NCBI GenBank assembly: GCA_024743175.1 | Contig: JANSXA010000003.1 | Span: 186,001 to 250,000, forward strand | Direction of reading: 5' to 3' | DNA: 64,000 bases | DNA from: Pseudomonadaceae bacterium | Lineage (GTDB): Bacteria; Pseudomonadota; Gammaproteobacteria; Pseudomonadales; Azotimanducaceae | In this document: piece after piece, positions 34,703 through 42,907 of the stretch | Position numbering within the stretch: position 1 is the first letter of the stretch | Layout: every line of letters starts with the position of its first letter | Notes under the pieces: model-generated | What the model saw: the letters and a program-made list of their open reading frames with translations, nothing else | Databases searched by the model: none | What the model was told of the DNA's origin: nothing | Position numbers and translations under genes: made by a program

Positions 34703-36115
34703 ATGGCAACACCATTTCCTAATCATCCAAATCTTAGAGAAGGTTTTGCGCCCGTTAACATGGAGTGTGATGTCTACGACATGGTTGTTGAAGGCGAAAT
34801 ACCACAGGCACTGCGTGGTACCTTCTACCGTAACGGACCTAATCCACAGTTTGCTCCGCGCGGTGATTACCACTGGTTTGGCGGCGACGGCATGATTCAC
34901 GCATTTCATCTGGCAGATGGCAAAGCCTCTTACAAGAACCGTTGGGTAAAGACGAAGAAGTGGCGGGTGGAACACGAAGCGGGTCGTTCGCTGTTCAGCG
35001 CGTTTAATCCCATGGATAACGACGAAAGCGTGGCGGGTATGGAGACCGACGGTCTGGCCAATACCAACATTGTCTGGCATGGCGGCAAACTGCTGGCTCT
35101 GGAAGAAGCGCATGCGCCTTTCGAACTGGATCCGGTCACCCTGGAATCATGCGGCGCGCATACTTTTGGCGGCAAGCTACAGGGACCGATGACTGCGCAT
35201 CCGAAGATTGATCCTGAAAATGGCGAGATGCTGTTTTTTGGTTACAACATAGATGGCATGTTGTCTGAAAACATGTCTTTTCATGTGGTTGACAGGCAAG
35301 GCAACCTGATTCGATCTGAAACATTCAAGGCACCTTACTCTGCCATGGTGCATGACTTCATGGTCACCAAAGACCACGTTATCTTTCCGATCATGCCGCT
35401 CACGGGTTCGCTTGAGCGAGCCATGAAGGGCGCTCCGGTGTATGCCTGGGAGCCTGAAAAAGGGGTACACATCGGTATCATGCCGCGCAATGGCAGCGTT
35501 GCAGACCTGCGCTGGTTTCGTGGTGAACCCGGGTATGTGTTTCATCCGATGAACGCACATTCTGATGGCGATAAAGTTGTCTGTGACGTCTGCGAATTTG
35601 AACAGGCGCCGTTGTTCCCCGGTCCTGATGGCAGCCCCGGCGACCCGGACAAATCCATACCGCGCCTGACCCGCTGGTCTTTTGATCTGGCGAAGAACAC
35701 AGATGACTATAAGTGGGAGCGTCTGGACGATATCGCGTGTGAGTTTCCTCGTCTGGACGAACGTCGGACGGGACTGTCATACCGGCATGGATATTTGGCC
35801 TGTGACACCCGGCCGGAATTTAAAGTAGGTGGCTTCAATGCCATAGCGCATGTTGATCATCGCAGCGGTGCCATGGATCTGTATGACGTGGGTGAGGCCT
35901 GTGCTACCAATGAGCCTATATTTGTGCCTGCAAGCGATGATGCGCCGGAAGGGCAGGGGTTTCTGCTGGCCAACGTCTACGATGCTAATCGGCGGGCCAG
36001 CCACCTGGTGATTCTGGATGCCGAAAATGTATCAGCAGGACCGCTGGCGAAAGCCTATCTGGATCATCGTGTGCCTTTTGGTTTTCATGGCAACTGGCGT
36101 CCAGATGCCGGTTAA
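34703..36115 (+). CDS. Carotenoid oxygenase (carotenoid/stilbene cleavage dioxygenase family)
   Basis: A 470-residue seven-bladed propeller enzyme with one Fe(II) held by four histidines: H166 (TAHPK), H217 (MVHDFM), H281 (FHPMNAH) and H462 at the end (GFHGNW). The amino block LRGTFYRNGPNPQF and HWFGGDGMIHAF are family hallmarks. It cleaves a double bond in carotenoids, apocarotenoids or lignin-derived stilbenes with O2. Length and absence of signal fit cytoplasmic bacterial members. It ends 8 bases before the convergent modC gene. No carotenoid biosynthesis genes are nearby, so a stilbene-like or imported substrate is equally possible. Confidence 0.93.
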   Translation: MATPFPNHPNLREGFAPVNMECDVYDMVVEGEIPQALRGTFYRNGPNPQFAPRGDYHWFGGDGMIHAFHLADGKASYKNRWVKTKKWRVEHEAGRSLFSAFNPMDNDESVAGMETDGLANTNIVWHGGKLLALEEAHAPFELDPVTLESCGAHTFGGKLQGPMTAHPKIDPENGEMLFFGYNIDGMLSENMSFHVVDRQGNLIRSETFKAPYSAMVHDFMVTKDHVIFPIMPLTGSLERAMKGAPVYAWEPEKGVHIGIMPRNGSVADLRWFRGEPGYVFHPMNAHSDGDKVVCDVCEFEQAPLFPGPDGSPGDPDKSIPRLTRWSFDLAKNTDDYKWERLDDIACEFPRLDERRTGLSYRHGYLACDTRPEFKVGGFNAIAHVDHRSGAMDLYDVGEACATNEPIFVPASDDAPEGQGFLLANVYDANRRASHLVILDAENVSAGPLAKAYLDHRVPFGFHGNWRPDAG

Positions 36116-36123
36116 GCGTCGCT

Positions 36124-37194
36124 TCAGCCAAAACTGACGGCTTTCACCAGGGCATAGATTTCCGCGTCGGGTTGCAGCATCAGGTCTGTAACTGCCGCTC
36201 GCGTCACCTGGCTGGTTAAATGCTGCCCGCCCATGCGCAGATGCACCTGGGCGTAAGGCGAGTTGTCCTGCTGTTCGATCTGCGTGATACGACAGCGCAG
36301 AATGTTGCGCACACTGGTGGCAACCGGCGCCTGATTCGCCAGGGCCACGTCTTTTTCGCGAACAAACAGCCTGGCCGTCGTTGCGCTTGAAGGTGCTACT
36401 GGTGTCGGGACAAAGATACTTTGCCCTTCACAGACGACTTCGGCTAACTGGAACTTTTCGTCAAAACCCAGCACTTTGCCACTGAGCATTGCCCCTGCTT
36501 CTGACTTCGCTGTTATGCCCGCCATTGATGGATGGCGCAGCATATCCTCTGTGGGACCTTCGCAGAGCAGGTGTCCCTGGTCCATGATCAGAGTGTGGGT
36601 CGCCAGAGCAGCCACTTCATCGATGGCGTGGCTGACAAAAATTGCCGGAATTGAGAGCTCATTACAAACCCGCTGCAGATAAGGCAACAGTTCCTGTTTG
36701 CGGTGATTGTCCAGCGCGGATAGAGGCTCGTCCAGAAGTAACAGGCTGGGCTGGCGCAACAAAGTCCTGGCGATCGCCACACGCTGGATTTCGCCGCCAG
36801 ACAGCTGCGGCGTGGCCCGTTCCAGTAGTGGTCCCAGATCCAGCATATCGATGACGTCTTTTTCTGCCAGTGTAGTGTTCGCGGATGCTCGTTGTGATGC
36901 AAACTTCAGATTGCCGGCCACATTCAAGTGGTGGAACAACCGGGCGTCCTGGAAGACGTAGCCAACCGGTCGTTGAAAGGCGGGTAGATTTATCCTGCCG
37001 GTGGTATCGAGCCAGATATTGTTTCCCAGAGCAATACGGCCTTTGCAGCTGGCGAAACCGGCAATACAACGCAGCACGGTAGTTTTACCGCACCCGCTGG
37101 GCCCCAGCAGTGCGCTGATGCCAGTAGCAGGGATCTGAGTTTCGACATCCAGTTTGAAGCTGCCCAGAGAGACCGAAAGATCAAGATACAACAT
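36124..37194 (-). CDS. modC: Molybdate ABC transporter ATP-binding protein
   Basis: A 356-residue ATPase. Walker A GPSGCGKTT is at 31-39, the signature LSGGE at 131-135 and Walker B LLLLDEP at 151-157; a C-terminal molybdate-binding (MOBE/TOBE-type) domain covers about 285-350. Its length and domain order match ModC. The start overlaps the modB stop by one base (TGATG). It powers molybdate uptake for molybdenum-cofactor enzymes. Confidence 0.95.
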   Translation of the reverse strand: MLYLDLSVSLGSFKLDVETQIPATGISALLGPSGCGKTTVLRCIAGFASCKGRIALGNNIWLDTTGRINLPAFQRPVGYVFQDARLFHHLNVAGNLKFASQRASANTTLAEKDVIDMLDLGPLLERATPQLSGGEIQRVAIARTLLRQPSLLLLDEPLSALDNHRKQELLPYLQRVCNELSIPAIFVSHAIDEVAALATHTLIMDQGHLLCEGPTEDMLRHPSMAGITAKSEAGAMLSGKVLGFDEKFQLAEVVCEGQSIFVPTPVAPSSATTARLFVREKDVALANQAPVATSVRNILRCRITQIEQQDNSPYAQVHLRMGGQHLTSQVTRAAVTDLMLQPDAEIYALVKAVSFG

Positions 37195-37865
37195 CAGACG
37201 ATCCGCACCGCAAACTTCCGGTTGGTGGTGTATACAAACATCAGAACCACAAAAGAGAAGATCAGTAACAGCGCGGCCAGGCTGTGAGCCTGGGCATAGT
37301 TGAGTGTTTCTACATGTTCATAGATGGCGATGGACACTACCCGGGTGCGTTCGGGAATGTTGCCACCAACCATCAGAACAACACCAAATTCACCCAGAGT
37401 GTGGGCGAAGGTCAGCACAACTGCGGTGATAAAGCCGCGCTGTGCTTGGGGGACAATCACGCTGAAAAAAGTATCCCAGTAGCCCGCGCCAAGGCTGGCA
37501 GCGGCTTCACGGGTTTCTACGCCCAGGGATTCGAATGCATTCTGTAGTGGCTGAACCATAAAGGGTAGTGAGTATAGAATTGAGGCGACTACCAGCCCAC
37601 TGAAATTAAACGTCAGCGTGTCGCCTGTGGTGGCCAGCCAGAAGGCTCCAATGGGTGAGTCCGGACTCAATGCGATCAGCAGATAAAATCCCAGCACCGT
37701 CGGTGGCAGTACCAGGGGCAGGGCAGTTGTTGCTTCCACCCAGATTTTTGCAGATGAGCGGGTTGTAGCCAGCCACCAGGCCAGGGGTGTTCCTATGACA
37801 AGCAGGATAACAGTGGTGACAGCTGCAAGTTGCAGAGTCAGGACGATAGCTGACCACTCGATCAC
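37194..37865 (-). CDS. modB: Molybdate ABC transporter permease
   Basis: A 223-residue inner-membrane permease with about five helices. The EAA-type loop that contacts ModC is visible near 135-150 (REAAASLGAGYWDTFFSVIVPQAQRG), and FAHTLGEFGVVLMVGGNIPERT is diagnostic for molybdate permeases. It overlaps modA by four bases and modC by one, so the three are translated together. Confidence 0.95.
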   Translation of the reverse strand: MIEWSAIVLTLQLAAVTTVILLVIGTPLAWWLATTRSSAKIWVEATTALPLVLPPTVLGFYLLIALSPDSPIGAFWLATTGDTLTFNFSGLVVASILYSLPFMVQPLQNAFESLGVETREAAASLGAGYWDTFFSVIVPQAQRGFITAVVLTFAHTLGEFGVVLMVGGNIPERTRVVSIAIYEHVETLNYAQAHSLAALLLIFSFVVLMFVYTTNRKFAVRIV

Positions 37866-38644
37866 AATGAGTGGCTCCAGTAGCCTGCCGCTTCGATCAG
37901 TTTTCGAGCCTGGCTGGTGGACATGAAACTCAGGAAGGCAAGCGCAGCGGGGTTGTTCTGACCCTGCGTCAACAAAACCAGATCCTGGCGGATCGGCTCA
38001 TGATAATCATCGGGTACGATCCAGGTATGTGCCTGCTGTGCGGGTGAGATCATGGATAAAGACACAAAACCCAGGTCCGCGTTTCCTGTGGCAACCATGG
38101 CGTAAGCTTGACCGACGTTTTCTCCGGTTACAATTTTGTCTGCCAGTACCTGTTGCATTCCGAGCTTGGTCAACGTCTGGGCGGCGGCCAGTCCATAGGG
38201 TGCAAGTCTGGCATTGGCCACAGCCAGGCGCCGAAACTGATTGGCTTTGAGGTCTTCTAGTGGGCTTGGCTGCACGCCGAGTAATGCCAGGCGTCCCAAC
38301 GCGTAGGTGGTCTGGGAACCCTGCACGGCAAAGCCTTCATCAATCAGGCGGCTGGCGCGTTGTGCATCAGCAGATAAAAACAGATCAAAAGGTGCACCCT
38401 GTTTGATCTGGTTAAAGAGTTTGCCGGTAGACCCACTGACAATAATCAACTGGTGCTGCTGCTGGGCCATGAAGGCGTTTGTCAGTTGGTCAGCTGTGGT
38501 TCTGAAGTTTGTCGCAACGGCTACGTAGGCGGTCGCACTGCTGTCTGCATTTGCTTCTGTTGGAGCTGGACGTTGCGTGGCCAGCAAACTCACGATGGTG
38601 ATGCCAGCCAGCATGAAAGCGACCGGCACAACCCAGGTACGCAC
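37862..38644 (-). CDS. modA: Molybdate-binding periplasmic protein
   Basis: A 260-residue substrate-binding protein. An uncleaved-looking or signal-type hydrophobic start (VVPVAFMLAGITIVSLLA) precedes VAVATNFRTTADQL and VSGSTGKLFNQIKQGAPFDLFLSAD, the molybdate-binding lobes; FVSLSMI and a C-terminal AALAFLSFMSTSQARKLIEAAGY match the family. It delivers molybdate or tungstate to ModBC. It begins four bases after the methyltransferase-like lipoprotein gene stops, which makes that gene part of the operon. Confidence 0.94.
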   Translation of the reverse strand: MRTWVVPVAFMLAGITIVSLLATQRPAPTEANADSSATAYVAVATNFRTTADQLTNAFMAQQQHQLIIVSGSTGKLFNQIKQGAPFDLFLSADAQRASRLIDEGFAVQGSQTTYALGRLALLGVQPSPLEDLKANQFRRLAVANARLAPYGLAAAQTLTKLGMQQVLADKIVTGENVGQAYAMVATGNADLGFVSLSMISPAQQAHTWIVPDDYHEPIRQDLVLLTQGQNNPAALAFLSFMSTSQARKLIEAAGYWSHSL

Positions 38645-38648
38645 CCGT

Positions 38649-39626
38649 TTAACCTCCGAGTGCTACCTCATCAGCTGCGGGTTTCACAAACTTCAAAGTC
38701 ATACGGTTTGACTCGCCAATCTCCTGCATGGCTGCTCTCAGCTCCTCGTTCTCACCACTGGTTGCGAGTGTGGGTGGCAGCCGCCAGACGATGTCATCGG
38801 TGGTGGGCCGATCAGCTGGATTGCTGTTGATATCGCTGGCGGAGACAAATTCGAAGCCTGCCGCTTCCATCTGAGCGATGACAAAACTTTTTTTCAGATA
38901 ACCAGCGGCGCCTGTGGCCCACTCATCAGGCATATCCGCACGGGCTTCATGTTGTACAACACCAACAATGCCACCTGGTTTCAATGCCTCATAGATATCG
39001 CTCAGTACAATCTGCAGGTAGTTGTTTTCGCTGTCCTGAGGATCACTGAAACGCGCGAGGTTGTGAAGTGCGCGGATCAGCAGGACCGCATCCATGGTTT
39101 CTGCCGCCGAAGCAGGCATCGCATCAAATACAAAAGCGGAAACCGTTGCATCACCAGGTTCGCGCCAGCCATTCGCATCCTCGGTCCAATCGGCAACCCA
39201 GGTCGCCTTGGTCGCCAGATAAGCATCGTCTGCAAAAGCGAAGTTAGGCCATAGCGAGAGGGGGTAATCGATCCCTACGAGAGTACCTTCACTGCCCAGA
39301 TAGGGGAGGAGAATCTTACTGTACCAGCCACCACCAGGCAGGGCTTCGCCGATCGTCATGCCGGGCTCAATACCAAAAAACTCAAGAGTTTCCTGTGGAT
39401 GTCTGTAAGCGTAACGTGCCTTCACCGCTTCTGGCTGTGCATCCAGAATGGCGGCCAGACTATCGCTCATTGCAGGCGCTTCTGCGTCCTCTGCCCGGGT
39501 GGCGGTCGCTGCAGTATCGTTTGCAGGTTCCGCAGCGTCGCCAGAGGTGGCAGAGTCATCAGCCTGACCACAACTGGACAGAGTAAAGAGCAAGGAGAGA
39601 ACTAACGTTGCCAGGGCATAGCGCAT
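38649..39626 (-). CDS. Exported methyltransferase-fold lipoprotein at head of mod operon
   Basis: A 325-residue protein with a lipoprotein signal, LFTLSSC with the lipidated Cys at 19, then a low-complexity Ala/Asp/Thr linker to about 52. The rest resembles the predicted methyltransferase family COG4798: RHPQETLEFFGIEPGMTIGEALPGGGWYSKILLPYLG, then GTLVGIDYPLS and VLLIRALHNLARF and ALKPGGIVGVVQHEAR. Motif I is present as EALPGGGW rather than the common GCGTG. S-adenosylmethionine is not known to be plentiful in the periplasm, so its activity there is puzzling. Four bases separate it from modA. Confidence 0.82.
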   Translation of the reverse strand: MRYALATLVLSLLFTLSSCGQADDSATSGDAAEPANDTAATATRAEDAEAPAMSDSLAAILDAQPEAVKARYAYRHPQETLEFFGIEPGMTIGEALPGGGWYSKILLPYLGSEGTLVGIDYPLSLWPNFAFADDAYLATKATWVADWTEDANGWREPGDATVSAFVFDAMPASAAETMDAVLLIRALHNLARFSDPQDSENNYLQIVLSDIYEALKPGGIVGVVQHEARADMPDEWATGAAGYLKKSFVIAQMEAAGFEFVSASDINSNPADRPTTDDIVWRLPPTLATSGENEELRAAMQEIGESNRMTLKFVKPAADEVALGG

Positions 39627-39645
39627 GAAACACCTTCTGATACAT

Positions 39646-39660
39646 ATAATTTTAAATTAT
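39646..39660. promoter_or_regulatory. AT-only palindrome upstream of the methyltransferase-mod operon
   Basis: ATAATTTTAAATTAT at 39646-39660 is a 15-base palindrome with seven-base arms, 20 bases upstream of the operon start at 39626. It may overlap the -10 region. It does not match the spaced TATATA half-sites of classical ModE operators. Confidence 0.3.
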
Positions 39661-39794
39661 CTTACGCAGCGTCAGCCAGAATGCCAGTTTTTTAAGCGGG
39701 TGGTCGGACTGCTTCGTTGCTGTCCGGGCTGGCTTGCATCGCGGCCGCAAGACAGGTTTCATCTTAACAATACAAATAGTTCGCGGGGCTGAAC

Positions 39795-40205
39795 ATGCTG
39801 GACATGTCTGTAGCGTTATTGATGGCGCTGGTGTGTGTACTGGTGCACTTTGAAGCGGTGCTCTTAACCGAAAAAATTCTACTGCGTATTCCCAGCGCAA
39901 GGTTCAGCCTGCTGGTTTCCTGGACTGGCTTTCTGGTGGCACACGTGATTGAAATCTGGCTTTACGCGCTGGCTTATCTGGCTTGCGGCTGGTTGGGTAT
40001 TGGTGAACTGCACGGCGCTGATACGCTGCTGGATCACGCTTACTATTCTGCGGTTGTTTATACCACCCTGGGCTTTGGAGACATTGTACCGGGGGTGGGT
40101 ATTCAGATTCTCACTGGCTCCCAGGCACTGGTGGGTTTGTCGCTGATCGCCTGGTCCGCCACTCACACCTATGCCCGGGTCACGTCTTATCAGGCCGGGC
40201 GTTAG
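39795..40205 (+). CDS. Small K+-channel-like membrane protein
   Basis: A 136-residue inner-membrane protein with three hydrophobic segments (about 5-25, 38-65 and 102-124) and a pore-loop-like helix between the second and third. The filter-like sequence TTLGFGD is at residues 90-96, preceded by YYSAVVY, matching the Ion_trans_2 potassium-channel family. The canonical TVGYGD is altered to TLGFGD. No regulatory domain. It could conduct K+ as a tetramer. Start ATG 39795 has a weak GGCTGAAC ribosome site. Confidence 0.78.
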   Translation: MLDMSVALLMALVCVLVHFEAVLLTEKILLRIPSARFSLLVSWTGFLVAHVIEIWLYALAYLACGWLGIGELHGADTLLDHAYYSAVVYTTLGFGDIVPGVGIQILTGSQALVGLSLIAWSATHTYARVTSYQAGR

Positions 40206-40223
40206 TACAAATGTCATAGTTTC

Positions 40224-40248
40224 AGCGTGAATGTCGTCACGCTTTTCC
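40224..40248 (+). terminator. Rho-independent terminator after channel gene
   Basis: AGCGTGA (40224-40230) and TCACGCT (40237-40243) form a seven-base stem with a six-base loop, followed by TTTCC. It starts 19 bases after the stop of the channel gene on the same strand, so it probably ends that transcript. The T-tract is short. Confidence 0.55.
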
Positions 40249-40362
40249 GCAGGATTGCCGGGTTGCCCAGGCTTGCACTGCACAAGGCAAACCGCGACAC
40301 GTTGTTACGCCGGTAAGGTGGGTAAACTCTGATAGTTTTCAGGCGGTTGCGTATTGGTGCCC

Positions 40363-41154
40363 ATGACATCGACAGGTGGTACAGACAAATTAGATAAGCA
40401 GGGTTGGCGTGCAATTGCGGTGGCAACTGCGCGCTTGACCCTGTTTGCCGTGCTTTCTTCGCTGGCCATCACTTTGCTTGCAGGGTATGTCGCATCAGGC
40501 GAAATCATAGCGCCGATTGGCATCTACCTGGCTATTGGTGTGCCGGCACTGGTAGCACCACTTGCCAGTTTTATGAATATATCCCTGTCTTACCGCCTGC
40601 AGATTGCGAACCAGCGGCTTCAGGCGCTCAGCGAAACGGATTCCCTGACCGATACCTTGAACCGCAGGCGATTCATGGAAGTGGCGGAACGTGAACTGGT
40701 CCTGGCTGCACGGCACTGTTATCCGACAAGTGTTGTGCTGATAGATTTTGATGACTTCAAGCAGGTGAATGATAAATATGGTCACGCAGCGGGTGATCAG
40801 GCATTGGTACAAACCATACAGGTGATCAAATCCATGGTACGTGACTCGGATGTGCTGGCTCGTTTTGGCGGAGAAGAATTCATTCTGTTGCTACCACATA
40901 CGGCCCGTGAAGGTGCCCAGAGCCTTGCGCAGCGTATGTTGGAAGCGATAGCTGAAAACCCTATTGAGCTTGAAACAAAAGAACTGATGATAACGGTTAG
41001 TGCAGGTAGCGTAACCTGTGAAACCAGCACAACACCGCTGGATGTGATGACCTCCAAAGCTGATGAACTGTTATATGCCAGTAAACAGAATGGTAGAAAT
41101 CAGTGTACGTCGGCCACTCTGGCCAGTCGTATAACCCACTTGCGACAGGCCTGA
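40363..41154 (+). CDS. Membrane diguanylate cyclase (GGDEF)
   Basis: A 263-residue c-di-GMP synthase. Two hydrophobic helices (about 20-42 and 48-70) anchor it in the inner membrane, without a recognised sensory domain. The active site GGEEF is at 169-173, preceded at the standard spacing by the inhibitory-site RDSD (160-163), so both catalysis and product inhibition look intact. LIDFDDFKQVND and DELLYASKQNGRN complete the domain. Start at ATG 40363; TTG 40354 and GTG 40357 are also in frame and ribosome sites are weak for all. Convergent with the MORN protein gene. Confidence 0.93.
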   Translation: MTSTGGTDKLDKQGWRAIAVATARLTLFAVLSSLAITLLAGYVASGEIIAPIGIYLAIGVPALVAPLASFMNISLSYRLQIANQRLQALSETDSLTDTLNRRRFMEVAERELVLAARHCYPTSVVLIDFDDFKQVNDKYGHAAGDQALVQTIQVIKSMVRDSDVLARFGGEEFILLLPHTAREGAQSLAQRMLEAIAENPIELETKELMITVSAGSVTCETSTTPLDVMTSKADELLYASKQNGRNQCTSATLASRITHLRQA

Positions 41155-42828
41155 TCAGTTGATAAACGGCTGGCCAGCCTGATAAAGCCCCAAGCGTTCC
41201 TGCATGCCACTGATCTGCTCAGCGGTTGCCGCACCCTGAGTTTGCGCCTGAGTAAGGGCCTGCTGTTGCAAACGGACCGCCAGGGTAGTGTTACCTTCCC
41301 GCGCATGCGCAGCCGCAAGTGTATCAAGATGTTGCCAATGACCCAGATACAGCACCAGTGGTGTAATCAGTTCAACCGCGCGCTGAGCATCTACCGTGTC
41401 TGCATCAGTTGTGGTGGCCAGCATCCAGGCCAGGTTGTTGGTAGCCGACAGGCTGCCAAGTTCGGCTGCTGTCCGGTAATGGTCGAGGGCAAGACGGGTA
41501 TTCTGTGCGAAATGCACGCCGCTGTGCAACATTTCCCCCAGCGTCGCGTGGGCACCGGGATGATCCTGGGCGGCTGCCGCCTCTAACCACTGCACAGCCT
41601 GGTTTCTGTCCCGTTCCATGAGCAGCTGAGCCAGGCGATATTGTGCTTCAGCAACATCAGCTGTAGCTGCTTTGTGCAACCAGAATTCTGCACTTTGCGG
41701 ATCTGCAGCCGGGGAGTCGAAATCGAGCATTAGACTGCCGAGGAAAAACTGCGCATGCGCCTGTCCCCGGGTTGCGTGAAGCGTCAGCCAGTCCACCAGT
41801 GGTGCGGCAACTTCGCGTCCGTTAGGTGCAAACAGTGCCCCAGTGTAAGCATGCCCATCGGGCAGAAGGAGTTGACCACTGGTCAGCATATTGTTCTGCC
41901 AGACACCACTCAGCACAATACCTGCGCGGCTGGTTCTGCTGCCTTCGCCACTCAGTTCACCCGCGTGCCATTGGCCTTGATGAGTACTGCCGTTGGCAAA
42001 AACAGCGGTACCCTGGCCATGCTGCTGATCAAACGCCCAGGCGCCTTCGTAACTGCTGCCGTCCGGCCGTGTTTCTTTGCCAAAGCCATGGCGCAGATTA
42101 TCCTGCCAGGTGCCTTCATAATGCACCTGGGCTGCACTGGTAAAAACGCCATAACCCTGCCGTTTGCCTTCTGTCCAGCTGCCTTCGTAGGACGCACCAT
42201 TGGCAAAAGTTTTGCTGCCGAAGCCATGCGGCTTATCCGCCCGCCAGGCGCCTGCGTAGGTGCTGCCGTCTCTGAATTGAGCGACTCCCGACCCCTGCCG
42301 CTTATCGTCGGCCCACTGTCCCTGGTAAACCTCACCATCGCTGCTGTTGAACTGACCCTGGCCGTGTTTCTTACCGCTTTTCCAGGTGCCTCTGTAGACG
42401 CCTTGTGCACTGGTGGCAATGCCTCGACCGTCAGCTAACCCGGCGACAAAGTTGCCCACGTAGGTATTGCCGTTGCTGTGTTTTAACTCGCCGTGGCCGT
42501 GACGCAGGTTGTTATGCCACTGGCCGGTGTAAACTGCAGTGCGGGTCTCTTCCATACCCATGCCGTTCAGCTGTCCGTTTTTCCAGGTACCGCTGCGGCT
42601 GGTGCCATCTGCCAGTGTCAGGGTGGCCTGGCCGGTATACTCCATCTGCGCAACGGAAACTGATCGGGTAGAACCATTGGCAAGCGTAAGCGTTGCACTT
42701 TTGCCGGAAGACTGATTTGAACCCGGAATATCTGGCTCAACAACGCTGCAACCCAGGCACAGACCCGCAAACACGATCAAGACGCATAAGCGGGGTCTCA
42801 GCCAATTTTCTGGTGACAATTGCAGCAC
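41155..42828 (-). CDS. MORN-repeat and Sel1-like lipoprotein
   Basis: A 557-residue lipoprotein: signal with lipobox GLCLGC (Cys 27), then about twelve MORN units of 23 residues between roughly 63 and 332 (typical unit: YEGSWTEGKRQGYGVF), then Sel1/TPR-like helical repeats from about 350 to 500 (AQYRLAQLLMERDRNQAVQWLEAAA) and a final charged tail. MORN repeats in other proteins bind lipids or serve as scaffolds; Sel1 repeats bind proteins. The combination implies an envelope scaffold. Start is a GTG at 42828. Divergent from the APH-type kinase gene. Confidence 0.88.
   Translation of the reverse strand: MLQLSPENWLRPRLCVLIVFAGLCLGCSVVEPDIPGSNQSSGKSATLTLANGSTRSVSVAQMEYTGQATLTLADGTSRSGTWKNGQLNGMGMEETRTAVYTGQWHNNLRHGHGELKHSNGNTYVGNFVAGLADGRGIATSAQGVYRGTWKSGKKHGQGQFNSSDGEVYQGQWADDKRQGSGVAQFRDGSTYAGAWRADKPHGFGSKTFANGASYEGSWTEGKRQGYGVFTSAAQVHYEGTWQDNLRHGFGKETRPDGSSYEGAWAFDQQHGQGTAVFANGSTHQGQWHAGELSGEGSRTSRAGIVLSGVWQNNMLTSGQLLLPDGHAYTGALFAPNGREVAAPLVDWLTLHATRGQAHAQFFLGSLMLDFDSPAADPQSAEFWLHKAATADVAEAQYRLAQLLMERDRNQAVQWLEAAAAQDHPGAHATLGEMLHSGVHFAQNTRLALDHYRTAAELGSLSATNNLAWMLATTTDADTVDAQRAVELITPLVLYLGHWQHLDTLAAAHAREGNTTLAVRLQQQALTQAQTQGAATAEQISGMQERLGLYQAGQPFIN
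41833..42642 (-). repeat. Coding tandem repeats (MORN array)
   Basis: About twelve degenerate 69-base repeats encode the MORN units of the lipoprotein. Recurring codon blocks such as those for GxWxxGxxxGxG are visible at regular spacing. They have diverged at the DNA level, so the array should not be unstable. Confidence 0.6.
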
Positions 42829-42907
42829 AATGAGTTCAGGACGTTGTTAAATATTGCATTTCCGATACGTAAGTATAAGAGTATGAATAAATTTCAGGGG
42901 GATAGAC

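Noticed and set aside
41755-42438. Plus-strand open frame of 227 codons across the MORN array
   Set aside because: Arises from the regular codon use of the repeats on the opposite strand; no recognisable protein features.
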